Origin: Trichuris trichiura
Taxonomy: Eukaryota > Nematoda > Enoplea > Trichinellida > Trichuridae
Assembly (NCBI GenBank): GCA_037903355.1
Contig: JBAJFE010000029.1
Span: 620,001-684,000 of the forward strand
DNA length: 64,000 nucleotides
Reading direction: 5' to 3'
A program made the position numbers and the translations under genes. Under the pieces are notes generated by a model that saw nothing but the letters and a program-made list of their open reading frames with translations, was not told the DNA's origin and did not search any database. This document shows positions 1-13,009 of the stretch, piece by piece. Numbering within the stretch: the first letter of the stretch is position 1; each line of letters starts with the position of its first letter.

Positions 1-1638
1 AAAGGAAATGACTTCACTGTACTTTAAATCTCAGATACGACTTGTTCAGCGAAATAATAGGTTTATGGTTCAGACGATTACTGGAAAAATAATCCTCCCG
101 CAAAACTGTCGCCCTTTATCTCCCGTAAACCGCAGAATTCCTTATTCACTCTACTCACAATGAAAATACAATTTGTTCCGCAGCTCGACATAAGGGGTTT
201 TAAACACAACTTCTCATAAGGGGTTTTTACTTAAATTTTCAAATTACGAAACTTATTTACACAAAGTACTCTAGTGAATAGTAGTAAATAAGTACCGAAG
301 CATGTAAGTTTCTTTTGGAGGCATCTTGGGGAGAAAACAGAAGCATTCTCTCCATAAAGCGTAGAAAGCACTCAAGGCACACTAGTCCGACACTCTGCCA
401 AATGGAGTCCAGACAATAGAAGTTCTACCGTTTTTAACGCTCGTTCAACCGGGCATTCCGTAGGTAAATCGTATACTGCCTTCCGCCTACGAACTGCATT
501 ACTGCTTTGCCAAAACTACATGTTTTTGATTTTTCCACTACTTCCTCATATGCACAACTATCGTAGATACGTACTACATGCAAAAACTAGTCATTGCCTT
601 TACCCTAAAAATGGCACTTTATTTGGCAACTCAACCTAGAGCATGGCAAAAACTGTATAGCTGCAGAACAGAAGGACTACTGCATTATTTGCGACTTTTG
701 CCTGCCATTTATATTCCTTTGATCTGACGGAGTGAAATGTAACGGAGCTGTGCAGAAAAATATCTGATAAAATATGACGTACTACTTGTCGTGACTTTGA
801 TAAGATTTCGATCATCCATGACAAGAGAGAAAAACGTCGGTCCAACCTTTCTGTTGAAAGGTGATTTTATGGCAATAAAGCTGAAAGCACATTGTCATTG
901 GCAGTCACCAGAAACATTATGAACATAACTCCAATGATCAAGTCCACGTAGACTTAAGCGCAATTGCTTACTGTTGAATCTGAAGGAGACTTAGAGAAAA
1001 AATAAAGTAGAAAACCAAAAAGGGCCATTTTGCATGGATCGAATCTTCAAACCTAATTGCACCTGTGAATTTTTTGCTTAACACAAATTTTATGCCCCAA
1101 TGAACACGCTTTACTACACTAATTGTCAGATAATCGGCACGATAAATCCTTGCAAGCGATGACGCAATACTGAGGCACGCTTCATAATGCGATATTTCAG
1201 AAGAAAAATGACGCCTACTTCTTTGCATTAGAAACATGGTGCCCATTAAGGCAGGTTAAACATTACCTAACAAGGAAAAAATGAACATTTCCAATATTAA
1301 TACTCAGCACAACACAAACAGGTATGAAAACTCTGATAAAACTAAGACTCCATTGAAATATAATTTCTTATTGCTTTCTAAAAATAAGTACCTCTATATT
1401 CTTGAAGTCCCCTTTCTACCGCAAAGTCAATGAAATAGTTATTAGCACGAGAGACCACGGAGCAATTACTTATAATCGAAATTGATATAACAAGTAGCAT
1501 TTTGAAAATTGAACAGACGCAATTTTTAGTACGAGTTTTCGCGCAAAAGATTCAAACATTTTTGACACGCAAATGCGTGAAACGAATAGCAACTCGGAAG
1601 AAATGCAAAAGTTAATTTAAAAACTTACTATCTTGCAG
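1..1638. other. No gene recognised; upstream of PLA2-like gene
   Basis: AT-rich sequence with only short chance reading frames. The signal-peptide exon of the PLA2-like gene should lie here or further left. It must end in phase 1 before a GT donor, because the next exon opens with two bases of a split codon. I found no ATG followed by a hydrophobic stretch and a fitting donor, so that exon is either outside the window or too short to recognise. Confidence 0.5.
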
Positions 1639-2087
1639 GAGTTCCAAGAGTTCCATTTTTGAAGAACAGTCTGAATCTTACCATCGCTTGTGCCACAAAT
1701 AGGACTTTGGACAGTTTTGACGGCTACGGATGTTGGTGTAGGGAGACAGATCAAGCAGTAGAACCAGTTGACGAAATAGACAGCTGCTGCATGTATCATG
1801 AAACGTCTCTAAGAAAACTGCTAAAATCTGGGTACTGCAATTCATTCGATTCATTTGTGTTCCCGTACAGTGCATTCTGCGCGAAGACAAAAGATGGAAA
1901 CAAGCCGATCTGTCTCAGTAACTAAGCATACGGTGTTAAGGCATTTACAACAAACTTTGTAGGAGAAGTCGGAAACACATGCGCGCGTTATCTCTGTGCT
2001 TTCGACGCATGGCTGGCTACATGCCTAGAGAAGTACGTTAACACTCTACCGCCAGGATATAAGGCGCCGTGCCCACACAAATGGTAA
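1639..2087 (+). CDS. Secreted phospholipase A2-like protein, 5' exon missing
   Basis: Two exons, 1639..1917 and 1963..2087, joined across a 45 bp GT-AG intron (phase 1 donor, two-base completion at the acceptor), ending in TAA. The upstream acceptor TTGCAG ends at 1638. Family marks: the YGCWC calcium-loop start, DSCCMYHE at the active-site helix with the catalytic His, and in the second exon CAFDAWLATC, which carries the Asp paired with that His and the conserved cysteines. The visible mature part is about 134 residues, normal for secreted PLA2. These enzymes cleave the sn-2 ester of phospholipids with calcium. Oddities: the calcium-binding Asp after the catalytic His is Glu, and the glycines usually found after the calcium-loop cysteines are replaced by RETDQA, so activity may be weak or lost. 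The gene converges on synaptogyrin. The family is clear; the signal exon was not found. Confidence 0.82.
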
Positions 2088-2577
2088 CGCTATTTTTGAA
2101 GCGCTTCCGTAGTAAAATACCGGAAATTAATGCTACAAATTTATCTCAACTTAAACAGATTCAGCAATAGCAACGTAACATTGACCAAAAACAGGACTAG
2201 AGCAATAAACACTCCCATAAGGGCTGCTGCCTTCCACTTGAACGAACGATAATGCCGATTTCTCAGAATCGCTGGCCCAAACAAATGCACGAGTGACAAC
2301 ACAACAAAGCAATATACTGAGTTTTGACGACAATGATAAGGGCCCTAAACCAGCAGCGACAACACTGATCTTCGCAAGAAATGGAAAGCCAACTTTAACA
2401 ACAACCGAGTGGCAGAATCGGATATGTTCTTTCGTAGTTACAACTTTTAGGTAGGATTTTTTCGAACGTGAACGATGAGATTGGACTGAGAACTGTTCAT
2501 CATTTGCACCGAATGTACAGATAAACGTGGACGAAATGAAGGACCAAACATCAGCAATTAGAACTTTAACCGGCGAG

Positions 2578-5500
2578 CTAATAAGCGGGTGGCTGATAGG
2601 ATGAGGCCGGTGGTTCATAGCCTGACGGTGGAGCATATCCAGGTTGACTAACAGCCGGAAAAGACGACTGATATGGCTGTTCAGCATAGCCTAAGAATAA
2701 GGTTACTTGCCTTAGTCATTACGTTCGAGTATACTCACCTGTCGGATAATTGTACGGAGAGGCAGAAAAATCTTGCTCATAAGAAGGGGCAAATGCGTTA
2801 TCTACCCCTTCCTGATATCGCTTCCAGGCTAAATAAGCCAAGCCACCCTGGAATTAGTCGAAACATATTGCTTTATGGAACTGGCATATGGTCATACCCA
2901 AGAAAACACGGAGAAAAAGCTGAAAGTAATCGCTGCTCGACAAGGTGACGCAACGAAACCCATGGAACTATCCAAAACGGTTAATGACCACTTGTTAGCA
3001 AGTAAGCAGAAAACAATGAACCAGAAGAAAGTGAAAACACCTGAAAAAGTAAAGCACGTATTGAAGCGCCGATCTTCAAAAGACAAGCGTTAAAGGTGAT
3101 TGCGATCCCAATCACACTCTTTCAGCTCTTCGACAAACTCTCCTTCACAAGGGAGTAAGAAATTCAGTTAATACTAATACGAATGCCTCAGTAAGCGTAC
3201 CGCTTGCTCCGATATCGGCCAACGCGATTTTTCGCCTTGTGTGAACACCGCTAACATTTTCGAATAAAGCATCTACAAAGATAAAAGATGGAACAACAGA
3301 ATACGACTGGTGCGCTCAACTAACCGGATATTCCTAAAGCTATGCAAACAAGCAAGGCGAGAACACCTATGCCCGAGCTAAAGGTACACGCACCGTCACT
3401 TTCCCCAAAGACGCAAATGACATGACCATCCGGCTTTTTGAACCATGCGCGCGACGAGATCGTGCCGAATACAATAATTGCGAACATCTAAAAGGGAGTT
3501 TAGTACTGAACGTTCATAACTGAAAGTCGGGCTTTTCTTGACGAAGTTAAATTATGTACGACTAGAGCTTGCTAAAAGTAGAACCGCCTAGCCCAAATAA
3601 AGGCGTTCTTAGATTGAATGATTCTATTCATCCGTTTAACGCGTTTCAGCCTTCCCTGCTTCACTGCATGTGCAATAACTGCCAATAATCGCCTAACTTT
3701 GAACCATTTACAGGAACAAACAAAACGCTAAACAATACGCAGTCTGTCTAACAGTTGCGAGTTATGATCTCAGTTTGGGCTTCACCTTCAGAATACGTTA
3801 AGAAACATCAGCAATACCAATTATTTTACCTTTCGCCTTTAACAAGCCACAGCTACGGTTACTGCTAGAAAGTTATCATTCCTGGAGAAACTTTTTTTCA
3901 GCACATTTAAAATTGCTAGTACCTGCGCGTCAAAGTCAAGGAACTGAGAAATACAACCGCGTGCCAAACAAGTCCTTATCGTGAAACAAATCGAAAATAA
4001 TTAAAACAAACGTCACCAGCCGCGCACTTTAAATTGTTTTCCCCGTAAATAGTTTAGTCAAATTTATGTGTTAATGGATTCACCTTCGTTGATAACAAAC
4101 GCAGCAACTCGACAATGCATGAACAAACTCATACAATTAAAGCCTATCTTACTTTACTGTAAAAAAATGCGATGAGTAAAAAGGCAGTGTAGCTTTGACA
4201 CTTTTACTGAAAAGAAACGTGCTCTCAATTTACTCCATGAGAAAGCAAGAGCAAACTTTCTGCTCACGTTATTTTTCTACATTTACGTGTAAATATATGA
4301 AGGGTTTGTACCTAAGTCGTAAGAGGTTACCGTCATTCAAATATGGAACAACGTACGCCAATTTAAAAATATAAAGATGATGTAATAATTAATGAAATTT
4401 TACGCAAATTAGAATAATAAGCTAAGCCGAATAGGTATTAAGAGCAGACTTCGCTGAATTACTAAGAGCCTTATAGTACCTAAGAAAAAATGCAACAGTT
4501 ATAAGAATTCGTTTTACAGCAGACTTCACATGAAATATCCTATAACTGAGCGTTCCAATATACACCGTGCAGTAAATATTGATATTTTGCAATCGGCTGG
4601 TCGGAATTTCCAAAAGTAACGATAGAACATACTACTAATATTTTCCGAAAGAATGCCTCCATTAGTAGGCGGTTACAGCAAGAAATTCTAGCACGTGCTC
4701 GTAAACTACTCCAATTAACGAAGTTTACACATGACTGATGACCACGTCTCAACGTGAATTAATACCTTTTGTTTCGAAGCAACCAAGAATGTTTGTTAGC
4801 TATACCTATGATAACGTTTGGTAATTACGTAGTGGGAGAGACAGTCATGCTCGACAGCCAAACAAAGTTTTTTGAAAAGAGACACATACAGTTCTCACTC
4901 ATCCGGACGCCTTAGCAGGACAATGGGCACACTATCATGTTTCCGCAGCGTAAATACTTTGTAACTTAAACGAAAACATTACTTGGGCTTATTCGCTTAT
5001 CACTCTGATCGAAACGTGGACATTGCTAAGTTTGGCCTGTAATGCACACATAAAAGAAGCAACGGGGAACAGACTATTCAATAAAATAATGAAGCCGCAA
5101 AATATCTGAAAACTGGCCACTCTCTGGCGGATATAAGTTTTAATAATTAACATCGTCACTTGACTGACTAATCCTGCAGAGACGCGCTGAAATAAAAAAC
5201 AACCAGAGCTTTCACATTCTTGGAAAGTCGTTATTAATGGAATTCTGCTAACACTTCAATGGACCGGGTTGTTACATAGTAAACTGCCCAACCCTGACTG
5301 TAATTATTGACATAAAAAGTAGCGATGTGTCTATTTCACTCAAAGTATCCAAGCGAATGGAGCACTAGGGACTTTTTGGCCTCGCCTTCAGCGTGGTAGA
5401 TTAAAATTTACGAGTCCCAAATTCTTTCAACAGAATGGCTCTGCAGTAGCTATGTACAATGAAAATCTATAAGCTCGTTATCAGACTTCCTATTTTCAAA

Positions 5501-7745
5501 GTAGCATCGATTAACTATTAGGCTTGACATTAAAAACTGATGTATTTAGCAGATTCATGCTCTGATATTAAATAACTCGTTCATCCCATTTTACAATACT
5601 GAAGATGGAGCAAGCAGGTTCCAACAGTTTGTCTTTTCCTTGTAATAAAAAATTATCTGAAAAGAGAGAACTGACTTTCACAGTGTCACCAGCAAGTCAA
5701 AGCTCGCAACGAAACTTTGAAATCCGTAAACAACCGAATTAACATTACACAAGCAGATGCTTGAAATGATCGATTGATTCATTGCTTGTTTTGCATTCGA
5801 ATTAAAACCGAGACACCGACTGAGGCCATAACCACTCTATGTTGCCGCATTACACTGCTGAGGCTAAATTGAATTGGTAATAAAGACAATTAGATCCAAC
5901 TTTCAACAAATACTGCTAACAGAATACCTTGCAAACGAACAACAGCTTTCCCTTAACCAATGTGAAGGATAACTTAGGGTTTAACTTGCTGTGACTCAAA
6001 ATCTAAGTGTAAGGGATAAATGCAACATCCGTAAAAATATTAAATTTGGCAGACGCCTACTTGCAATTTTAACAAGCAACCTAAAATGGGATGTCATTAC
6101 CATAATCAAAAAGACTTTTACGAATTATTTATAGTTTTAATTTGAGTTACACGCAACCAAGTAAGAGAAGATTTAACGCTTTAAATCAATAATGACCGCA
6201 AACGACAAAGAGACGTCTGCGGACGCTGCGTCAAGCGCGAAGAGTTCTGGCCTGGTTAAGTGAACCAGCCAAATGCGTGCCTCATTTAGTACTACTGTTG
6301 TTATTGATAGTTTATCAACCACTCAATAAAGAGCCTAAATTCAATCACGCGGAAAGGTAGTATAAAACCTGCCCTGAGCTTCCTTAATGCGAGTGGCAAA
6401 TATCCTAACGCGGTAAAGAGCAGTGAAGCATCTGTATGACTTTTCGACAAAATAGCATCAATAAATCGACTACACACTAACCATTCATGTTAAAAGTATG
6501 CTCAGGAAAAAAGCGTCCAGAGCGATTCAGAGCTGTCAGCTGCCTTTATTTCCGCCATCCACCTACCTTCAACGTTGTCAAAAATGCGCAACTTCTGCGG
6601 ATTATTATTAATAAAGCTATTTAATCCTCTGCTTGCACAAATTTTAGGACGGCTGGAAAAACTGTTTTACAAATCTTTACAGCACTGCATGATTAAGCTC
6701 CTCTTTTTAGACCTTACATTTAAAACGTATTATACACCATTGAACCCTAAAATGGCGATTTGCGCGTTTTGACAAGCCTGAATCTTTAACTAGTTAACAA
6801 ATGCCCTTATGAACACATTAAAAATTAGATATGAATAATTACGAAATTTCGAGGTATGATTCAAGTAGCAAGCTAGGCTTACGAACGAATGGCCAACCGA
6901 AAGTGCATGATTGAAACAGTTTGAAAGCTCCTTTATTGATTCAATTTATGCGTCACGACGTCTAGCTGACTTCAAAAACACATTTCCAAGAAAATCGTAA
7001 AATAAAGGAATTCAGAAAACAGGAAAACGTTGAAGTGTGACGGACGAAAAGGTGAAAAGGAGAAAATACGAGCGAGTTGAATGATTAGCAGAGGGGATCC
7101 AAAAATTATCCTCTTGGGATCATGTTTAAAAACCCCACAAATTAAGAAGATGCGCTTAATGCTTTATGATTTGAAAACTTGCAAAACCAATGCGTATTAG
7201 CACGGTATAAAATAATCGTGAATGAGAACAGAATGAAACATGATTATTTGGCCTTTAGAAGAACTGTCCAACTAGTTCAACATTGGCATACAAGGAGCAT
7301 GAAAATCAATAAATTAACCAAGAGCCACCCATCTTCGACAATTTGGAATTCGGCAAGTATGCGAGCCTTCTGGGGCAGGCGTGCATAATTGAAACTGCGT
7401 CAACACCATGACATACACGGGCCCTCATGCCAATTGGACAAAAATCAATACACAGAAGAAAACAAAACATTAGAACTGACGGGATATTGCCATTTTACTT
7501 ATTGGAGCAAATGAAAAAGTTACCGAACATAACAACGCAAAAAAACATGCTGACGCACTTAGCAGTGAAAAGAATTCAAAGTGATTAGTCCACCCAATTT
7601 TAATCAACCCGATAAGAAAGAAAAGCAGTTTCCAGCATACCGCGCAGACGACTCGAAGAACAAACCGAGGGGTTTTGACCAATTTTACTGGATCGAAGCC
7701 AGCTCCAGCCATGCCAGCTCCATAAGCACGTCCCGTAGACTCCAT
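2578..7745 (-). CDS. sng-1: Synaptogyrin, six exons, 234 residues
   Basis: Exons on the minus strand: 7641..7745, 3325..3487, 3201..3272, 2898..3040, 2739..2847, 2578..2690. Every join keeps phase and uses GT-AG; the sum is 705 bases (234 residues plus stop), the usual synaptogyrin length. Synaptogyrins are four-pass MARVEL proteins of synaptic and other small vesicles, working in vesicle membrane organisation and exocytosis. Seen in order: a short cytosolic N-terminus starting MESTGRAYGAG with FDP and a Thr-Pro-Arg turn; TM1 around AIIVFGTIS; the luminal loop with ICVFGESDGAC; TM2 (GIGVLALLVCIALGIS); TM3 around FTFFWFIVFCLL, followed by ANKW; TM4 in CRAAITFSFFSVFSW, then the GGLAYLAWKRYQEG exit. 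The tail is Tyr/Pro/Ser-rich and ends PPAY, resembling vertebrate tails. The last four introns are 48-160 bp; the first is 4,153 bp. Assignment is secure by order and spacing of conserved blocks. Confidence 0.93.
3488..7640 (-). other. Large first intron of synaptogyrin
   Basis: 4,153 bp between the first coding exon (donor GCG/GTATGC) and the second (acceptor TTTTAG). It is AT-rich, with no convincing nested exon and no recognisable transposon. It is about 80 times longer than most other introns resolved here, so it may hold regulatory sequence; that is inference only. Confidence 0.75.
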
Positions 7746-7747
7746 TA

Positions 7748-7765
7748 CTATAAGAACAATAATAT
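7748..7765 (-). promoter_or_regulatory. Splice acceptor two bases before the synaptogyrin start codon
   Basis: On the minus strand a TTGTTCTTATAG acceptor is followed by TA and then the ATG at 7745. This is where either a 5' untranslated intron or a trans-spliced leader would join. It supports the choice of this ATG, since almost no leader remains between the splice point and the start. Clade I nematodes are known to use spliced leaders; which case applies here cannot be told from sequence alone. Confidence 0.5.
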
Positions 7766-8511
7766 TTTACTAATTTTATCACAGTGTAGCCCATCGCCTT
7801 CGTTAACCTAATTGCACGTGGTTGTCGTGTTCGATATAAAAACACTACTTAGTCAACCGAGGGGAAATTTTACGCCAGATATTCAGCGCATGCGTCCAGC
7901 TGTTGGCTACAGTAAGCGGTTCCGTTGTACTTGTGAATCTTCTAATGGAGCTGATGTATTGACCAATCGTGAATGCGTTTCCTTGCAAGGCTATGTATCT
8001 TCAAGGTGCAATTAAGTGTATTTGTTTCAAGCATTGGTGTAGATTTATTTTTTTTGTAGATTTACTGGGCCTTAAATTTCAAAAAACAAAAAAATAGATA
8101 AACGTAAAAGCCTGCCTTCTGATAAGAAATAATAGCTGCCTATAACGGTTAACAATTTTTACGTATAGCGGAAGCGGTTAGCTAGTACGCCTTGCATAGC
8201 AATTTGGAAAACTTTTGGTGCAACATGACATCTTCAGGAGCGATTTAGCATGTGAGCGATAAATGAACACATGGTCTCTCCTTTTGCATTGTTCTTGCAT
8301 CATTTCTAATGGACTGGGTTCGTACAGGTTCATTGGCTGCGAGTGACTACATTTCAACAAAACGAGTGTCATAGCAGACACTGAATGTGCTTGCATACCG
8401 GATAGCATAATCGAACTGAAGTTAGTTCCTTTGATTTTACGTAATTATTGCGTAAAGTTATTGATTATGAAGAAAATGTATAACGTGAATCTTCAATTCT
8501 TGATAATGCAG

Positions 8512-8568
8512 GTTGGACTGCAAAACGTTACTGCCTCTATGGCCAATGAACTCAGAGGCATCAACAGG
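8512..8568 (+). CDS. Candidate internal exon, product unknown
   Basis: A 57-base segment between a GATAATGCAG acceptor and a strong AGG/GTAAGT donor. In phase 0 it reads VGLQNVTASMANELRGINR, a soluble helical-looking stretch; a second frame is also open. Neither identifies a family. With the candidate exons near 11.25 and 12.08 kb it may belong to one + strand gene starting near the synaptogyrin 5' end. Evidence is splice signals plus an open frame only. Confidence 0.35.
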
Positions 8569-11245
8569 GTAAGTTAAGGCATCATTCGGTCGCTGTTGTT
8601 TTAAAATACCCTTCTTAAATCCTTTTCCTTTCTAAGTCTATTGATAAAGTAAAAGGTTCAAAACCTTTCCATAATTAGCTAAAAGTTGTGCTGGCTGAGC
8701 ACAGTTTCTGCATGTTAACTTGGTGTTAGTTAGGAATATAAATGTGTGTACTCTAGCTATTACACCTTGGCTACATATACTGAAAAGATTCAGTGGTTTT
8801 GCCTATTACTAGATCTAGGGTGTACGTATACATGAATTGGTTGCTAGTCATGCTATTTCAGTTTGAAAAGCACCATAATTTAGAGCAGGCCATTTTCTAG
8901 GGCAGTTACCTATCTTTGTTGCATACCACGACATCCTGCATTGGAAGGTTAAATGACGACATCTTCAATAGAAACCGACCTCAGCTTAAGGATGTAAGAA
9001 AGCGCTTTTTGTCAGGGTGTTGATTGTGTTATGACAATTGCTAGACAGTGTCATGTGCAATGATTTTTCCAGTTATGTTTAATTGCTGGGTTAACGGAAA
9101 AGATTTACTTTTACGGCTAGTTTTGTTTTACCACTGTTAACGCAAGCTTGCAGTGCCGTTGTAGATCGTGAAAATCAGTCGCTGTGCAAGCATTTGCTGC
9201 CATGTTAAGGCATCCTTCATTACTCGTGAACTGTATACTTTTGTCTTCAAGTTGCCAATTTGTCTAGCGAATAAAATTTCGTTGAACAACACTTGAGAAG
9301 GCCTCGCATCGGTACTTGTAGAACTAACCTCAAATGTTTTATTCGAGTATACCTTGCAGTAAGCTTCATCCAAGGTATTCAAAAGCCACAGACAGATCAC
9401 CATCTTCTGCTGCGCATCTTCGTACCGGGTTTAATTTTGTTTTGGCTACATCTTGGCCTTATAGCATTCTTTCTTCTCAAGGGCTAAAACGGTTTCCATT
9501 TATTACTGTATTTAGAACAAGAAGGAAAATTGAGAAAGCGTCATTTTCTGAACACCTCATATTTAATCCATGCAAAAATTGTATGCTATTCCGTACAACT
9601 TTTAATTTCTCTTTGCCCCAAGTATGAAGCGTTCATCATTCAGCGTGTTTTTGTAAAAATTTTAAAATGCTTTTCATACCTTTTCCTTGTCGTGATTGCA
9701 TTACTAACTAAGAACTATGCGATAACAATATTAACTGCTCGCTTGGAAGACCTACACGTATTCTATTAATTATTCATTTTGAATACAATGTCGCTTCAAT
9801 ACAGTTAACTGATTATAATTCTGACCGGGAAGGAACCGCCATTTGTGATACAAAGTTCATTATCCAAACTTTTCACCCCTTTTGCGCTGTTGAATTAGCA
9901 CGCTTTGCCTCGTTCAGCTAACCACTACTTAACCCAATGAGTTTCCGAGGTGGCGCTGCACCGTAGGCATTCGTCCATGGTCGATTGAGCGCCAAAAGGC
10001 CAATGAACCCCGAAATAGAAGGTATACATGGCCAAGTCAGCTCTGCAGGCTCTCCAACCGACACTTGGATGCCCGCGACCAAACTGCGGCGGTCAAACGG
10101 CGCCCAGGACGTCCAAGAGGGCGCTAGTATGAGAAAGATGGAGCAACTACGATCTACCCTGTAACATAAACGTACTATTTCAATTTTTCCGCTGTTTAGT
10201 GCCTTTTATCTTTTTCCTTAATTCAAAGTAATCTGCAGTAAAGTGCCTATACGCGGTGTGCATAATTTTTTTCAAAATACATTTACAGCCTGCGCTGCAG
10301 TCACAATGAGCCTGCCTCGAAAGTAGCATGCTCACCTCACGACATTTCATGTTCCTCACGTGCGTTGCTTTCCTATTTATAGAAACTTCGCAGAATCTTC
10401 TTTCAGACGATTCAGTAATGCTGCAGGTGTCAGACATCAGGTTGAACAGCGATATCTGAAATGTATCATGTTTTGAGCACGGTTAAATGCAATACGCAAT
10501 ATGTAAACTGCCTTTAACAATTTCTGGAAATTATTTACATATTTAGTAAAATATCCAAGAACAAAACGCTAACTCACGACTGAACTATAGTACTTTTTTT
10601 GCTTCGTTCCAGTCAAAAAGGTGTGAGTAATCTGCCTAAACTTTAACGCGATGGTTCATCGTAAAAGAGTAAGCGTTTTTCTTTACGGTTGAACGAGTTA
10701 CTTCCGCTCTAAGCATGAACACTGCTGCACCCGTTATGAGAAATAACAATTTTCGGTATGGACTCTAAGTAAGCAAGGACTTGTCCGTTTGGCAGCCTGA
10801 ATTTAAGCATAAGCTCTAATTCCGAAAATTATTTTCATTAACACTTAACGATCCCTTTTCGTCACTGAAGTTTAAAAATCAAATTCATAAACGTTCACGC
10901 AGTGATGTTCTTTTGAATTTACAATTCCCAAAACAGTTGTTAAGTAGGTGAACATAAAAGAAACTTCAGCTCGTGTTCAAAAGTTATGCAAATTCCTCCG
11001 ATTCCGTATATATGCAAACATTAAATTAATTAATTACGTAGGCTGGAATAACCGCGAAAGCTAGAAGCATCGTTTGTTCAACGGCGTTATCGCTACTCTT
11101 CTATTTCATTTGCTTTGCTTACATGCTTTGTTACGCTACCAAGCTATGAAAACGTTTCAACGTTATTAATGTGAACAGTTCAGCGTCTCAAACCGGTATA
11201 AACAACCCTGCATATTCGCTTGTATTTTCATTAATAGTACTACAG

Positions 11246-11284
11246 GAATTCGAGCATAATGTAGGCTGCTTTCCTGACCTACAG
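11246..11284 (+). CDS. Candidate micro-exon, product unknown
   Basis: 39 bases between a GTACTACAG acceptor and a CTACAG/GTAAGA donor, reading EFEHNVGCFPDLQ in phase 0 at both ends. The phase agrees with a direct join after the candidate exon ending at 8568. No family recognised; a segment this short could arise by chance. Confidence 0.3.
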
Positions 11285-12075
11285 GTAAGAGAGTAAGCCA
11301 CTTTTCGCGTTGGTTAAACAGATGGAGAAGTTGTTTTTTTGTGTATCTTTTTTGAGCTGCTTTAGCCGAATACTAAAGAAATAGTTCCGCTTACTTTTTC
11401 AGTTAAGGAACAGTTCGTTTGCCGAACCACACATTCTAAGGTGCTGTGACATATGGTGAAGCCTTCCTGCAGGTCCATTTTTCCATAATATCCACTAACA
11501 TTGAATTTGGTGAGATACGTGTATATGTCCACTAAAAGCTCCATCCGCGAACTGCTGTACCACTAAATGTTTAGCGTGTGGTTAACGATGTTACAGGAAG
11601 CGTCAAAGAGTCAGAGGAATTCCTGCGGTCACAGTCACCTCATTAGCCTGTGTTCTGACAGTTTCTCGTTTTGGTTAATAAAAACCTGTCTTGTTCTCTT
11701 CGTTAACAATGTTGTACCCACGCCCTTTCGCCGTTCAGTTTCCGTGTGTTTAACATATTGATCGTTATTCATCATCCGTAGGTTATTTGTTAAAAACGCA
11801 CGAATATAATTCGGTTAGCAACAGAACTTTACTCTCAGCGTGGCAAGAAGTGCTGCCACTTTGTAAGGTTATAAGCAAGGGAGCGATCCCCTAAACTTCA
11901 GTTTTTTATTTTCTTGATATATTACGGGAAATAACGCGTTTTCAATGGGAAACCTTTACGGAAGTCTTACCTGAATGCTATTAATAGGTTTGCAATGTTT
12001 AGCGTAAAAAAGGTATGAGACTTGCGTGCGTTACTAGAAGCTACATTTCCAAAATAAATAATCTTGTCTTACCAG

Positions 12076-12129
12076 CATCTCTTGCTCGAGATAGGTATTA
12101 TCCTGAAAGAAAAGTTGAGGTATTAAAAG
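12076..12129 (+). CDS. Candidate internal exon, product unknown
   Basis: 54 bases between a TCTTACCAG acceptor and an AAAAG/GTAAGT donor, reading SLARDRYYPERKVEVLK with two leading bases and one trailing base. The charged, low-stop reading looks coding. The phase does not join directly to the exon ending at 11284, so at least one exon would be missing between them. A possible terminal exon starts after the acceptor near 12,726 (reading IDFLLRLRNSGR in the fitting phase). Confidence 0.33.
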
Positions 12130-13009
12130 GTAAGTGCTAGTAAAAAAACAGCTTGTGCAATGAAAGAGCTTAATAGACGCAACGTATTAAATCAGCGAAA
12201 GGAGGATAGAAATAGCATCTACAGAATGACTTATAGGCTTTGGTTAACAACGCTGGCTCTACTTCGTTATTGCGTGTGTTGAACGTCATCAGAAGATACA
12301 TACCAAAACTTGGCTGTTTATTCCTATTCCTACAAGAAGTAGAACAAATCCCACGGCGATAGCTTGACTCATTGTTAGTTCTATTTATGTGGCCTTGGAT
12401 AATCCCTTTTGTACTAAAAGCAGTATTTAATCAAATATAGTGCTTACTTACAAATTTCCAGTCACACTGTTCAAATAATTCGCTCGCTCACATTGCTTTT
12501 TATTTAAAATGCTCTTGCTCAGTAATTTGTTCACCCTTTAAGATAAAGTTTCACGCAAGTCTGCGCCTAAGCAGAATTTTGCCGAAATTGAAGTTTGAAG
12601 CCCTATAGTAGAAGTTTAGTTGCGTAGGTGTGCCACAGGTGTAACGATACGGTTTTGTTTGTGTCTTAAACCTGTATATTTCATTTGAATAATTTTTTTT
12701 TGCTACGCTTACGTACGACCAAGACAGGTATTGATTTCCTGCTGCGTTTACGAAACAGCGGAAGAACTATGAATAAAACGATTCCTTGGTTATTCTCGAT
12801 ATAAGCATTGCAGTCCTCTTGTTAAACGGAAACATAATGAATGTCAAACTTCACGTGACTATGTACTATGCTGTTTAACCATTTTGAGTCAACGCGTTTA
12901 CGCAGAGCTAGTACGTTTGTTTAACTAAACGTCATGGCGAAAAAATGCGCCCCTGTCTTGTTAAACCGTAAAATGAGAAGAGAATGCATTTTTCGATTGT
13001 TCCCTTTTG

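Larger units (their letters stand above)
7746..13009. other. Mostly unassigned stretch
   Basis: Apart from the small candidate exons listed separately, I see no gene. A cysteine-containing frame around 7890-8015 (+) is open but unrecognised. At about 9,940-10,160 there is a GC-rich island in otherwise AT-rich DNA; it could be a promoter or a short exon, but no frame in it resembles a known protein. Confidence 0.4.

Noticed and set aside
2151..2687. 178-residue open frame on the minus strand
   Set aside because: It overlaps the last synaptogyrin exon in another frame, crosses its intron, has no family features, and lies mostly in the likely 3' untranslated region.
8950..9000. Exon ending CTTAAGGAT/GTAAGA on the plus strand
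   Set aside because: In the phase required by the exon ending at 8568 it has an in-frame TAA; the other phases have no support.
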